From JBBPYR01 sp038199755 (lineage in GTDB: Bacteria > Chloroflexota > Ktedonobacteria > Ktedonobacterales > Ktedonobacteraceae), in the NCBI GenBank assembly GCA_038199755.1, contig JBBPYR010000117.1:1-16574 (forward strand): 16,574 nucleotides of DNA, written 5' to 3'. A program made the position numbers and the translations under genes. Numbering within the stretch: position 1 is the first letter of the stretch; each line of letters begins with the position of its first letter. This document shows, in pieces, positions 1 through 7,345 of the stretch. Below the pieces are notes generated by a model. That model was not told where the DNA came from. It saw nothing but the letters and a program-made list of their open reading frames with translations, and made no database searches.

Positions 1-282
1 ACAGCAGACCCTGCATACTGGGTAGATTGGATGAAAGCAGTCGAGAAGGCTGTTTGGCCCGATACGCCAGAAAAGCAGAAAATGCTCCAGGAATTGATTG
101 CGGATCAAACGAACCTTGTCGGAGTGGATCAATATGGGAATGAGTGGTACGCTCGCATGCTCCCTGATGGACAGCAGATATTTGCTGATGTGCGACAGGG
201 CGTGATCCAATACGCAGCACTCAGGCAGAGTCCTAAAACGTTCCAGCCAGGTTTAGGACTCTCTACTCCAGGGAATCCTTAG
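1..282 (+). CDS. C-terminal part of an unidentified protein (5' end outside window)
   Basis: The frame is open from the first base of the window to a TAG at 280-282, so this is probably the 3' end of a longer gene. A 83-codon ORF starting at the ATG at 31 is possible, but no ribosome binding site precedes it. The visible 93 residues are soluble and have no signal peptide. The last ~45 residues (GNEWYARMLPDGQQIFADVR, then a Gly-Val-Ile turn, then a PKTF...GLS end) resemble from memory the short 'Q-W/F-x-x-V-R-x-G-x-I' tails at the C-termini of secreted polymorphic-toxin-like and Rhs/LXG-like proteins. This is a loose pattern impression, not a family assignment. A WD40 protein follows 64 bp downstream on the same strand. 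Function unknown. Confidence 0.5.
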   Translation, partial: TADPAYWVDWMKAVEKAVWPDTPEKQKMLQELIADQTNLVGVDQYGNEWYARMLPDGQQIFADVRQGVIQYAALRQSPKTFQPGLGLSTPGNP

Positions 283-346
283 CAACATGTAAAGGGAGGT
301 GAAAGCTCCTGGAATGAACCTAACGTATCCCGAAAGGAATGATACG

Positions 347-610
347 ATGCCATTCGCAAAAGTAGTAGGTATATATCAAGGGCACACTAACAGCGTGAGA
401 GCTATCTGTTGGTCGCCGGATGGACGGCTGATTGCCTCGGCTGGTGAAAAGGGCATTATTCACATCTGGAATGTTCTCCATGCTACTTCTGCCTTTCAAT
501 ATGAGGCTGATGCTGCCGCCGTAACGGATTTAGCATGGTCGCCTGATGGTACGAAGATCGCTTCTGCTGGTAGCGATGGGTGTGTTCACATCTGGAAGGT
601 AGGGGAATAA
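347..610 (+). CDS. Short WD40-repeat protein (two blades)
   Basis: This 87-residue protein contains two WD40 repeats and little else. Blade 1 spans about residues 12-43 (GH at 12-13, WSPDG at 22-26, IHIW at 38-41). Blade 2 spans about residues 52-85 (WSPDG at 64-68, VHIW at 80-83). WD40 repeats are protein-interaction blades, and a stable propeller normally needs six to eight. This product must therefore oligomerise, pair with another blade protein, or be a remnant of a larger propeller gene. I chose the ATG at 347 because AAAGGA at 333-338 lies 8 nt upstream. The frame is open further upstream (GTG at 299, ATG at 314), but those starts have badly spaced Shine-Dalgarno sequences. The role is unknown. 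Confidence 0.7.
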   Translation: MPFAKVVGIYQGHTNSVRAICWSPDGRLIASAGEKGIIHIWNVLHATSAFQYEADAAAVTDLAWSPDGTKIASAGSDGCVHIWKVGE

Positions 611-646
611 TAGATAGGTATCTCGATATAGGCCCATCCCTTCGGG

Positions 647-1339
647 TTAGTTTTTTGCTGTTCTCTTCCCTATATAGCTCCCCATTCTTCCTAAGATGCC
701 TCCAATAGCTCCGAGGATTATTCCCATAATCACTCCTAGTACCACTAAATGGAGCAGGGACCCAGCCAAGGTTTGATATGCGAAGTAAACAGCCATATTG
801 GGCGTTCCACTTGTTGCACCTCTTATGGACCATTCGGCGATATTGAGCGGGTCATGTAGGAGAAATTGCATACCAACGGCGACGAATAGCAATCCTGTCA
901 AACAGGCGACAGCTCCACTGCTTAGCCCACTCCAAAATCCTACTTCCATACCTATGCGTATGGTGCTTGTTTGATAGGCGCATTGTATGCTAGCTATTAC
1001 GATGATGAGCGCGATAGCTGCCCAAAAGAGGTCATCAAGAATATCACGTGCCGGTAATCCTGGTATAAGGATATTGTTCATGCTAATTTCGGCTGTCCAT
1101 AATAGTCCTGCAAAAAGCCCCAGCAGAATACTCTTCTGCTGGTAGCTATTGATGTGAGAAGCTCTTGGCCTGTACAGAAAAAAGACAATATTAATCATGA
1201 GCAGGAGGGCAAGTGCTCCTAATGCTTCAATTCCTTGTACTCCTAGAGGCCAGCCTGTTCCTTTGTACAGAAAGAAAATACTCAGTACAAACAGCAGGCT
1301 TATGAGAAGACTTAATCTTAGGATCTTACTACCCATCAT
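647..1339 (-). CDS. Small polytopic membrane protein, unknown function
   Basis: About 230 residues, very hydrophobic, with some six predicted membrane segments (near residues 7-25, 37-56, 68-84, 104-122, 134-160 and 186-215) and a basic C-terminus (IGKRTAKN). The last segment is glycine-rich (GVIMGIILGAIGGILGRMG), like the glycine-zipper helices of small integral membrane proteins. No catalytic motif is recognisable. The open frame reaches back to 1405, inside the upstream permease gene. I prefer the ATG at 1339 (or the adjacent one at 1336), because GGAGGG lies 12 nt upstream and the product then begins directly with a hydrophobic helix. It lies 32 bp after the ABC permease on the same strand and could be co-transcribed with it, although its sequence is AT-richer than the ABC genes. 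Function unknown. Confidence 0.7.
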   Translation of the reverse strand: MMGSKILRLSLLISLLFVLSIFFLYKGTGWPLGVQGIEALGALALLLMINIVFFLYRPRASHINSYQQKSILLGLFAGLLWTAEISMNNILIPGLPARDILDDLFWAAIALIIVIASIQCAYQTSTIRIGMEVGFWSGLSSGAVACLTGLLFVAVGMQFLLHDPLNIAEWSIRGATSGTPNMAVYFAYQTLAGSLLHLVVLGVIMGIILGAIGGILGRMGSYIGKRTAKN

Positions 1340-1371
1340 TGTATAACCAATCCCTCCTTCATTGAAAGTAG

Positions 1372-2442
1372 CTAATTTGTGATGTCGCGTCGTTGGTTGA
1401 CCCACCAGCCGAGGCCGATGAAGAGGATGAGATAGGCGAGGAGCACAAGGGTGGCGTGCAAGTCGCTGAGTTGTGCGGGTTGATCGCCGAAGAGGGCATG
1501 AGCTTGGTTTTGCATGAGTGTGCTGACGTTGTTGCCGATAAAGTAGTCGGGGATGGCGCGGAGAAAATCACCCACTTGCCCTTTATAGAGCAGACCAACG
1601 AGGCTGAGCACTTGCGATAGGATGAACTCGGCAACCCAGATTGCTAGGCCACCTGCCACACCTGCCACGGTTGTTTGTCCGAGCGTGGAGAGGAAGAGGG
1701 CCGCCATCGCGTACATGAAGAGGCCAAGGATGCCGGTCAGGATGTATAAAAGGGCGTGCATGAGCCATGCCGCGGTCAGAAAGCTGAAATTTACCGCGAT
1801 GCCGGATAGCAGGTTGAGCAATGCCCCTTCGCCGACGCCGATGATGAGCATGGCGAGCACACCAAGGATGATGCTGACAAGGCTGGCTCCGATTTTAGAG
1901 ATGTAAAACTGCGTGCGTGTGGGGCCACGCGTGAACATCAGGCGCACCGTGCCAACGCCAAATTCGCCGCCAACGATGGTGCCGACGAGGATCAGGATCA
2001 GAATGGTGCCGATGAAGTTGATCGGCTGCATGGCGGAGCCGAGCGAGTCAGGCAAACGCAATGGTTTGGAGACGCCGCTGATCTGTTCCTGCTTGGCCTG
2101 CGCTGCCTGGGCCAGGTCTGTTTGCGTCGGCGTATGATTAAGGCATGGCTGAACTTGTGGATTTTGCACCTGTGAGCAGGACGGTGGCAGGAAGCTGCTC
2201 TCTGGCATGTTTGCCACGACGACGGTGCCGAGCGAGATGACACCAAAGATGAGTACGACGCTGAGAATGCTAATGATGCCCAATACCTTCGACATGCTAC
2301 GGCGGCGCAGTTTGTAGAGTTCGACTCCGATCAGGCGCACGATGACGCTGACAAAGTCCTCGTGCCCCATGAATACGGTTTCGGTACGTACTGGTTTGGC
2401 TGGCTTCTGGCCTGCGGTAAAAAGATGTGCAGGTGTTTTCAT
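1372..2442 (-). CDS. ABC-2 type transporter permease
   Basis: Membrane subunit of an ABC transporter, 356 residues, partnered with the ATPase encoded immediately upstream. A cytoplasmic N-terminus of ~50 residues is followed by a first membrane helix (54-76) and a large extracytoplasmic loop (77-140) carrying two cysteines (C89, C100). Five or so further helices lie at ~143-160, 186-206, 222-250, 256-285 and 330-348. The segment around residues 159-184 (GGE, GT-x-R, R-x-P-x-R, SK) is the typical cytoplasmic coupling motif of ABC-2 permeases of the NatB/BcrB/lantibiotic-immunity type. The start ATG overlaps the ATPase stop by one base (TAATG), indicating translational coupling. The substrate is not evident. 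Such two-gene exporters commonly move antibiotics, peptides, lipids or sodium. Confidence 0.88.
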   Translation of the reverse strand: MKTPAHLFTAGQKPAKPVRTETVFMGHEDFVSVIVRLIGVELYKLRRRSMSKVLGIISILSVVLIFGVISLGTVVVANMPESSFLPPSCSQVQNPQVQPCLNHTPTQTDLAQAAQAKQEQISGVSKPLRLPDSLGSAMQPINFIGTILILILVGTIVGGEFGVGTVRLMFTRGPTRTQFYISKIGASLVSIILGVLAMLIIGVGEGALLNLLSGIAVNFSFLTAAWLMHALLYILTGILGLFMYAMAALFLSTLGQTTVAGVAGGLAIWVAEFILSQVLSLVGLLYKGQVGDFLRAIPDYFIGNNVSTLMQNQAHALFGDQPAQLSDLHATLVLLAYLILFIGLGWWVNQRRDITN

Positions 2443-3539
2443 TACTCGGCTCGCTTTCCACTGCCTGCCCCTGGCATCTCTTGGAGCGGATAGCCGCTTT
2501 GCATCGGTACTTGGCGCGGGGCGTCTGCTAGTGCTTCCATGCCAATGTAGCCTTCGGGCATGGTAGATGTTGTCAATTCCATGAATACCTCTTCCAGGCT
2601 ACCCTCGCGTGGATGCAGTTCCGCCGCGAAAAGACTTTGCCGAGCTAGTAGTGCGTTTACCTCGGCGGAGCGACTGGTTGGCGCATCGATGAGGAGCACA
2701 GGCAATCCCTGTTTGTTGGGTGCAATCCGCATGTCGCCGAGCCATTGTGTACCCTGGCTGCGCATTTGTTGCAGCAAATGCAAGGCATACTGGGTTTCAT
2801 CTTCGCGGTTCAGGCGCACTTCAACCTGTTCACTGCTGCGCAGTAAATCGCTCACCATACCCTGCTTTACGAGATTGCCTTTACGCATGATGGCAACGCG
2901 ATTGCAGACCTGCTGTACTTCTGAGAGGAAGTGGCTGGAGAGAAAAATGGTTTTGCCGAGCGAGGAGAGCCGTTGAATGAGGCGGCGTATCTCAATGACT
3001 CCCGTTGGGTCCAGGCCGTTGGTTGGCTCGTCGAGCAAGACCAGTTCGGGATCAGACAGCAAGGCAGCTGCGATGCCCAGACGTTGTTTCATGCCAAGCG
3101 AGTACTTGCGAAAGGCGAGCTTCTGATAGGCGCGCAGTTCGACGATATCGAGCACCTCTTCCAGGCGGCGATCATTGATGGGGCCGGACATCATGCCAGA
3201 GGCGGCGGCGACCACGCGCAGATTATCTAACCCTGAAAGATAGGGATAAAACATGGGCGTTTCCACTATTGCCCCTACACGTTGTAAAATAGCAGAAAGT
3301 TGATCGGCGTTATCCATGCCAAACAAAATGGCGCGTCCCGCAGTGGGACGGATGAGGCCGAGCAGCATGCGAATGGTTGTCGTTTTTCCAGAGCCGTTGG
3401 GACCCAGAAAGCCGAAGACATCACCGCGCATTACTTGAAGATGCAGGTCATTTACGGCCACCAGGTTTCCGAAGACTTTGGTAAGCCTGCTGGTATCGAT
3501 GACGGCCACATCGTCATCATGAGGAGAGATATCCGTCAT
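2442..3539 (-). CDS. ABC transporter ATP-binding protein (NatA/BcrA-like)
   Basis: Cytoplasmic ATPase powering the permease downstream, 365 residues. The nucleotide-binding domain shows Walker A GPNGSGKT (46-53), signature SLGMKQ (147-152), Walker B LVLLDEP (166-172), D-loop GLD (175-177) and the H-loop histidine H203. The Q-loop position carries Glu (E93, in VETP), a variant often seen in drug/lantibiotic-type NatA-like ATPases. A ~110-residue C-terminal extension follows the ATPase core. It is typical of this exporter class and ends in a proline/glycine-rich tail. GGAG 6 nt upstream of the ATG at 3539 is a good ribosome binding site. The stop overlaps the permease start (TAATG). A divergent gene starts ~200 bp away, so the intergenic region carries promoters in both directions. 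Confidence 0.92.
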   Translation of the reverse strand: MTDISPHDDDVAVIDTSRLTKVFGNLVAVNDLHLQVMRGDVFGFLGPNGSGKTTTIRMLLGLIRPTAGRAILFGMDNADQLSAILQRVGAIVETPMFYPYLSGLDNLRVVAAASGMMSGPINDRRLEEVLDIVELRAYQKLAFRKYSLGMKQRLGIAAALLSDPELVLLDEPTNGLDPTGVIEIRRLIQRLSSLGKTIFLSSHFLSEVQQVCNRVAIMRKGNLVKQGMVSDLLRSSEQVEVRLNREDETQYALHLLQQMRSQGTQWLGDMRIAPNKQGLPVLLIDAPTSRSAEVNALLARQSLFAAELHPREGSLEEVFMELTTSTMPEGYIGMEALADAPRQVPMQSGYPLQEMPGAGSGKRAE

Positions 3540-3616
3540 GAACGTCTCCTTCTATGTGTAACTAGGTTGATTTCTTGTCATGTGTTGTCGTTCTGTCGGT
3601 GCTATGTTTTCTGTTG

Positions 3617-3646
3617 TTGAGTGTCTCTTTCTACCTTGCTTATACG
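3617..3646 (+). promoter_or_regulatory. Candidate sigma-70-type promoter for the 3739 gene
   Basis: TTGAGT (3617-3622) and TATACG (3641-3646) are separated by 18 bp and point toward the membrane-protein gene at 3739, with a start near 3653. It lies within the likely leader of the divergent ABC operon, so transcription in the two directions may interfere. Confidence 0.35.
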
Positions 3647-3679
3647 TGCCAAAAGAGATGTGGTTACTTCCGTCCGTTT

Positions 3680-3708
3680 AGTATGCCTGTTTTTCGTGAA
3701 GATAACAA
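3680..3708 (-). promoter_or_regulatory. Candidate sigma-70-type promoter for the ABC operon
   Basis: Reading the minus strand, TTGTTA (3708-3703) and CATACT (3685-3680) are separated by 17 bp and point toward the ATPase gene. Transcription would begin near 3673, giving a leader of about 130 nt. The match is good at both boxes, but no experiment or conservation supports it. Confidence 0.4.
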
Positions 3709-3738
3709 GTCCTTTCTCACCACTCAAAGGAGTTTTGC

Positions 3739-4419
3739 ATGCGTGACCCCAACAATGGCTCTGAGGATATGTACGGATATGACGAACCTGCCTTGCCCTA
3801 TATTCCCTATGGGGAGGCGCAGGATACACAGCCATACAACGCATCTGCGTTGCGCTTTACTGAATCACCGGAGGTGCCACAGGGTGCTAGGCTATTTGCC
3901 CCGGGCGAACCGTATGCTCAGGCCGAAACGCAGCCATATGTGCCAGGTGTGGGTTGGCCTACTCCCAACACTGAGGCCATGCGTGCTCTACCCGAGGCAC
4001 TCACGCCTCCGCAGCGGCGCAGTCGTCGTACGTTGTGGATAACGCTTGCCAGTATTTTTGTGTTGCTGATGATCGTCGGGGGGTCTAGCTTTGCGCTGGT
4101 GTCTTATCTCAATCGCTCGACGCCTGTGAAGACGCTTGATACCTTTTGCTCGTCCTTGCAAAAGGGTGATTATGGTTCTGCATACAAGCAGTTTACCAAG
4201 CAGTTGCAGGGTCAGTTCAGCGAAGGCGATTTTGCTGGCCTGATTCAGCAAAACAAGGTGGTTTCCTGCACCCACGGCAAGGCAGACGATGCTGGCGTTC
4301 GCGTGACCACGAGCCTCAAACTGCTGCACGCTGATCAGGGGGTCAATAATGATCTTGTGATGTTGACGAAGGGGACGGATAGTATCTGGCTGATCAATGA
4401 TTTGCAAAAAGCGAGTTGA
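3739..4419 (+). CDS. Single-pass membrane protein with proline-rich cytoplasmic tail and extracytoplasmic NTF2/DUF4878-like domain
   Basis: 226 residues, with three parts. Residues 1-95 are hydrophilic and rich in Pro, Tyr and acidic residues (repeated TQPY motifs), probably disordered and cytoplasmic. A basic stop (RRSRR, 93-97) precedes one membrane helix at about 98-123. Residues 127-226 form a small extracytoplasmic alpha+beta domain starting TPVKTLDTFC. This layout resembles the DUF4878/lumazine-binding-like sensor folds, but I assign the fold only by pattern. The C-terminal half is paralogous to that of the FHA protein downstream, including the LWITL at the helix start and a cysteine pair (C137, C177), which may form a disulfide. 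The start is supported by AAAGGAG 6 nt upstream of the ATG. Role unknown, possibly an envelope sensor or scaffold. Confidence 0.75.
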   Translation: MRDPNNGSEDMYGYDEPALPYIPYGEAQDTQPYNASALRFTESPEVPQGARLFAPGEPYAQAETQPYVPGVGWPTPNTEAMRALPEALTPPQRRSRRTLWITLASIFVLLMIVGGSSFALVSYLNRSTPVKTLDTFCSSLQKGDYGSAYKQFTKQLQGQFSEGDFAGLIQQNKVVSCTHGKADDAGVRVTTSLKLLHADQGVNNDLVMLTKGTDSIWLINDLQKAS

Positions 4420-4549
4420 CAGTTTCTGTTTTCCAGATGTTGCGTTTTATGCACCCACATTGTCTCTTCTATTCGTTATACTGTAAAGATGGTATTATCT
4501 TTATAGCTATCATGGTCATATGACGATGCGAGGAAAAGAGAGTATAGAT

Positions 4550-5530
4550 ATGCAAGCAACATTGCTAGGGGGACCACAGGGGCGCGTGGAACTCGGTGCC
4601 GCCGATATTAAAATTGGGCGCGCTCCTGATAATCAAATTATTCTTACGGGCGACACAAAGGTGTCTGGGCATCATGCCCTGATTCGCCCCATGAATGGGG
4701 GCTACTGTGTAATTGATACGGGCAGCACGAACGGAACATTCGTGAATGAACACCGTTTAGACCGGAATGTCCCGTGCCAGCTCTATCATAACGACGTTGT
4801 GCGTGTGGGCGACACCAACTTTACCTATGATACGCCCAATGCGGCAATTCCTCCCACCGTTTTTGCCGAGCAAGGTGGCATTCCCCCTACCGTGGCGGCC
4901 CAAATGCCTATGTTTAAGACCGTGGCGGCTGAGAATCCTTTTGCGAACAAAGGGTACCAGGATGTGCCTGGATTGCCAGATTTTGCGAACAATCGTGCGC
5001 AAGCGCGACCCGCACAACCTGTACAACCCGCGCAACCTGTATACCAAGCACCGATATACCAAGCACAAGCACCGTATCAGCAGCCTAAGAAAAAGAAGGG
5101 TCGCGGTGGCTTGTGGATTACGCTGCTAGTGCTCTTACTGCTGATCGTTGCGGCAATTCTGATTGTGCCCGGTCTACTACATCATTCAACGCCGGAGCAG
5201 ACGATGACTACCTTCTGTACCGATCTGAAAAATGCTAATTATCATGATGCCTATCAGCAGTTGTCCAGCAATGCGCAAGGTCGTGTCTCTGAACAACGCT
5301 TTACGCAAGAGGTCAGCTCTGGTTTTGGTCAGGCGGGTGGTCTCAGGGAATGTGCCTTTAATCCCAATCCGGTCAACCAGATTAATAACAATAATGCTGA
5401 TACCACAATGCTCTGGACGGTTGCCGCCCTGCCACAGCCAATACCCGCACCGACGCGATTGATTTTGGAGAACAATGTGTGGAAGATTGATGGTATCAAG
5501 CCCAATGTGCAAGGCGCACCAAGCGTGTAA
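4550..5530 (+). CDS. Membrane-anchored FHA-domain protein with extracytoplasmic domain
   Basis: 326 residues from the ATG at 4550, which has GAGAG 7-8 nt upstream. An in-frame ATG at 4520 lacks a ribosome binding site. Residues 1-95 are a forkhead-associated domain, which binds phosphothreonine peptides, with the conserved G23-R24, S39...H42 and N61-G62 (DTGSTNGTFVN) residues. Residues ~96-180 form a disordered Pro/Gln/Ala linker with two PPTV motifs. KKKKGRG precedes one membrane helix (~187-208). Residues 212-326 are an extracytoplasmic domain paralogous to that of the preceding gene, with matching cysteines C223 and C268. The domain order suggests a link between Ser/Thr-kinase signalling inside and a sensing or binding domain outside. 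No kinase gene is in the window. The gene may have its own promoter in the 130-bp gap upstream. Confidence 0.88.
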   Translation: MQATLLGGPQGRVELGAADIKIGRAPDNQIILTGDTKVSGHHALIRPMNGGYCVIDTGSTNGTFVNEHRLDRNVPCQLYHNDVVRVGDTNFTYDTPNAAIPPTVFAEQGGIPPTVAAQMPMFKTVAAENPFANKGYQDVPGLPDFANNRAQARPAQPVQPAQPVYQAPIYQAQAPYQQPKKKKGRGGLWITLLVLLLLIVAAILIVPGLLHHSTPEQTMTTFCTDLKNANYHDAYQQLSSNAQGRVSEQRFTQEVSSGFGQAGGLRECAFNPNPVNQINNNNADTTMLWTVAALPQPIPAPTRLILENNVWKIDGIKPNVQGAPSV

Positions 5531-5542
5531 GTTTTTCTGACG

Positions 5543-5608
5543 AAGAGCGGCATAACACGAACACGCAGCACTGCTAAAAGTACTGCGTGTTCGTGTTATG
5601 CCGCTCTT
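5543..5608. terminator. 26-bp perfect inverted repeat between convergent genes
   Basis: Arms 5543-5568 and 5583-5608 are perfectly complementary over 26 bp, and a further 3 bp can pair in the loop region. It lies between the FHA gene stop (5530) and the hutU stop (the right arm overlaps the hutU stop codon). A transcription-terminating role fits the position. However, neither strand has a U-tract directly 3' of the stem: T5 lies left and A6 lies right, so those tracts extend the pairing rather than act as a U-tail. Confidence 0.6.
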
Positions 5609-7283
5609 AAAAAACCATCGGCAGGTTCAATCCCTTTTCCCTGGCACACTCAATGGCTTCTTCGTAGCCTGCGTCGGCGTGGCGCATGACGCCGCTTGCC
5701 GGATCGTTGGTGAGCACGCGTTCCAGGCGTTTTGCCGCTTCCTTCGTGCCGTCCGCGACGATAACCATGCCTGCATGTTGCGAAAATCCCATGCCGACTC
5801 CGCCGCCGTGATGCAGGCTTACCCAGGTCGCGCCGCTGGCGCAGTTGAGCAACGCATTGAGCAGCGGCCAGTCCGATACCGCGTCAGAGCCGTCCTTCAT
5901 GGACTCCGTTTCACGGTTGGGGCTTGCCACCGACCCCGAATCGAGATGATCTCGGCCAATGACTATCGGTGCGCTTAATTCGCCTGTGGCGACCATTTCA
6001 TTGAACGCAAGCCCCAGCCTTGCGCGGTCGCCAAGCCCTACCCAGCAGATGCGGGCAGGCAATCCCTGAAATGCGATTTTCTTCTGTGCCATATCGATCC
6101 AGCGGTGCAGATGCGGGTTATCTGGGATCAGCTCCTTCACCTTAGCGTCAGTCTTATAAATATCCTGTGGATCGCCGGAGAGTGCCACCCAGCGAAACGG
6201 GCCGATGCCCCGGCAGAATAATGGGCGAATATAGGCAGGCACAAAGCCGGGATAATCAAACGCATTTTTCACGCCGCTATCATACGCCACCTGGCGGATG
6301 TTGTTGCCATAATCGACGACTGGAATACCCTGCTTGTAGAACTCCAGCATAGCGCGCACCTGCTTCGCAATCGACTCCTTCGCAAGTGCAACATAGCCCT
6401 GGGGATCACGCTTGCGCAGCTCATCGGCTTGCTCAAGGCTCAACCCGGCAGGAATATACCCATTGAGGACATCATGCGCGGATGTTTGATCCGTTACTAT
6501 ATCCGGCCTAATCCCCCGGCGTACCAGTTCGGGATAGATATCAGCCGCGTTGCCCAGCAGTCCGATAGAGAGCGGTTGTTTCAGATTGCAGGCCTCGCGA
6601 ATCTGATCGAGTGCCTCGTCCAGCGTACTGGCGATAGCGTCGCAGTAGCCGGTATCGAGGCGTTTCTGGATGTGGGTAGCGTCACACTCAACGGCAAGCA
6701 TGGAAGCACCTGCCATCGTGGACGCCAACGTCTGGGCACCGCCCATTCCGCCTAAACCGGCGGTCAGTATCCATTTGCCGGATAAGTCACCGCCGAAATG
6801 CTGGCGACCCATTTCCACAAACGTTTCATATGTGCCTTGCACGATGCCCTGGCTGCCGATGTAAATCCACGATCCGGCAGTCATCTGGCCGTACATCATC
6901 AGTCCCTTGCGGTCGAGTTCGCGGAAGTGCTCCCATGTCGCCCAGTGCGGCACCAGATTGGAATTGGCGATGAGCACGCGTGGCGCGTCGGCATGGGTTC
7001 TGAACACGCCGACCGGCTTGCCCGATTGCACAAGTAGGGTTTCGTCTTCGCCCAAGTTTTTCAGCGTCTCGATGATGCGGTCATAACATGCCCAATTGCG
7101 TACCGCTTTGCCAATGCCGCCGTAAACGATAAGTTCGTCCGGTTTCTCGGCGACCTCCGGGTCGAGATTGTTCATCAGCATGCGCATCGGGGCCTCGGTC
7201 AGCCAGCTTTTTGCTGCGAGTGTCGTTCCATGCGGTGCTTTGATGATGCGCGCGTTCGCGTGTGAACGGTCAGGAATAGCCAT
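5607..7283 (-). CDS. hutU: Urocanate hydratase (urocanase)
   Basis: Second enzyme of histidine degradation. It hydrates urocanate to 4-imidazolone-5-propanoate using tightly bound NAD+ as an electrophile, in the cytoplasm. The 558 residues match the usual family length. Visible hallmarks are VYGG near 53, the NAD-binding glycine run GLGGMGG (176-182), LFCRGIGPFRW (355-365), and the urocanase signature FQGLPARICW (405-414), whose cysteine C413 should correspond to the active-site cysteine. The C-terminal GGGVGMGFSQHAG is intact. AAGGAAG precedes the ATG at 7283. No hutH, hutI or hutG lies in the window, so the rest of the pathway must be elsewhere. A diverged urocanase fragment lies 62 bp upstream on the same strand, and I see no clear promoter between them. 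Confidence 0.97.
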   Translation of the reverse strand: MAIPDRSHANARIIKAPHGTTLAAKSWLTEAPMRMLMNNLDPEVAEKPDELIVYGGIGKAVRNWACYDRIIETLKNLGEDETLLVQSGKPVGVFRTHADAPRVLIANSNLVPHWATWEHFRELDRKGLMMYGQMTAGSWIYIGSQGIVQGTYETFVEMGRQHFGGDLSGKWILTAGLGGMGGAQTLASTMAGASMLAVECDATHIQKRLDTGYCDAIASTLDEALDQIREACNLKQPLSIGLLGNAADIYPELVRRGIRPDIVTDQTSAHDVLNGYIPAGLSLEQADELRKRDPQGYVALAKESIAKQVRAMLEFYKQGIPVVDYGNNIRQVAYDSGVKNAFDYPGFVPAYIRPLFCRGIGPFRWVALSGDPQDIYKTDAKVKELIPDNPHLHRWIDMAQKKIAFQGLPARICWVGLGDRARLGLAFNEMVATGELSAPIVIGRDHLDSGSVASPNRETESMKDGSDAVSDWPLLNALLNCASGATWVSLHHGGGVGMGFSQHAGMVIVADGTKEAAKRLERVLTNDPASGVMRHADAGYEEAIECAREKGLNLPMVF

Positions 7284-7345
7284 GTGAGATTCTTCCTTAC
7301 TTTGGTCATGCCAATGAGTGGCTCCGATGGTTTATTGAGATGGTA

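Noticed and set aside
640..658. CCCTTCGGG followed by a T-run, possible terminator of the WD40 gene
   Set aside because: The stem is only three base pairs, too weak to count as an intrinsic terminator.
1340..1405. Longer N-terminus of the membrane protein at 647-1339, reaching 1405
   Set aside because: It would overlap the upstream permease gene, and no ribosome binding site fits the earlier start. The internal ATG follows GGAGGG.
2442..3539. Glu instead of Gln in the ABC ATPase Q-loop as a sign of inactivity
   Set aside because: Glu at this place is a known variant in NatA/BcrA-like exporters, and all other catalytic motifs are intact.
5000..5080. Short repeated units (ACAACCTGTA, TATACCAAGCAC) resembling a tandem repeat or CRISPR-like array
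   Set aside because: They are in frame within the Pro/Gln/Ala linker of the FHA protein and simply encode its low-complexity sequence.
5598..7037. Several plus-strand open frames opposite hutU
   Set aside because: All fall within the intact urocanase gene and show no recognisable domain or translation signals.
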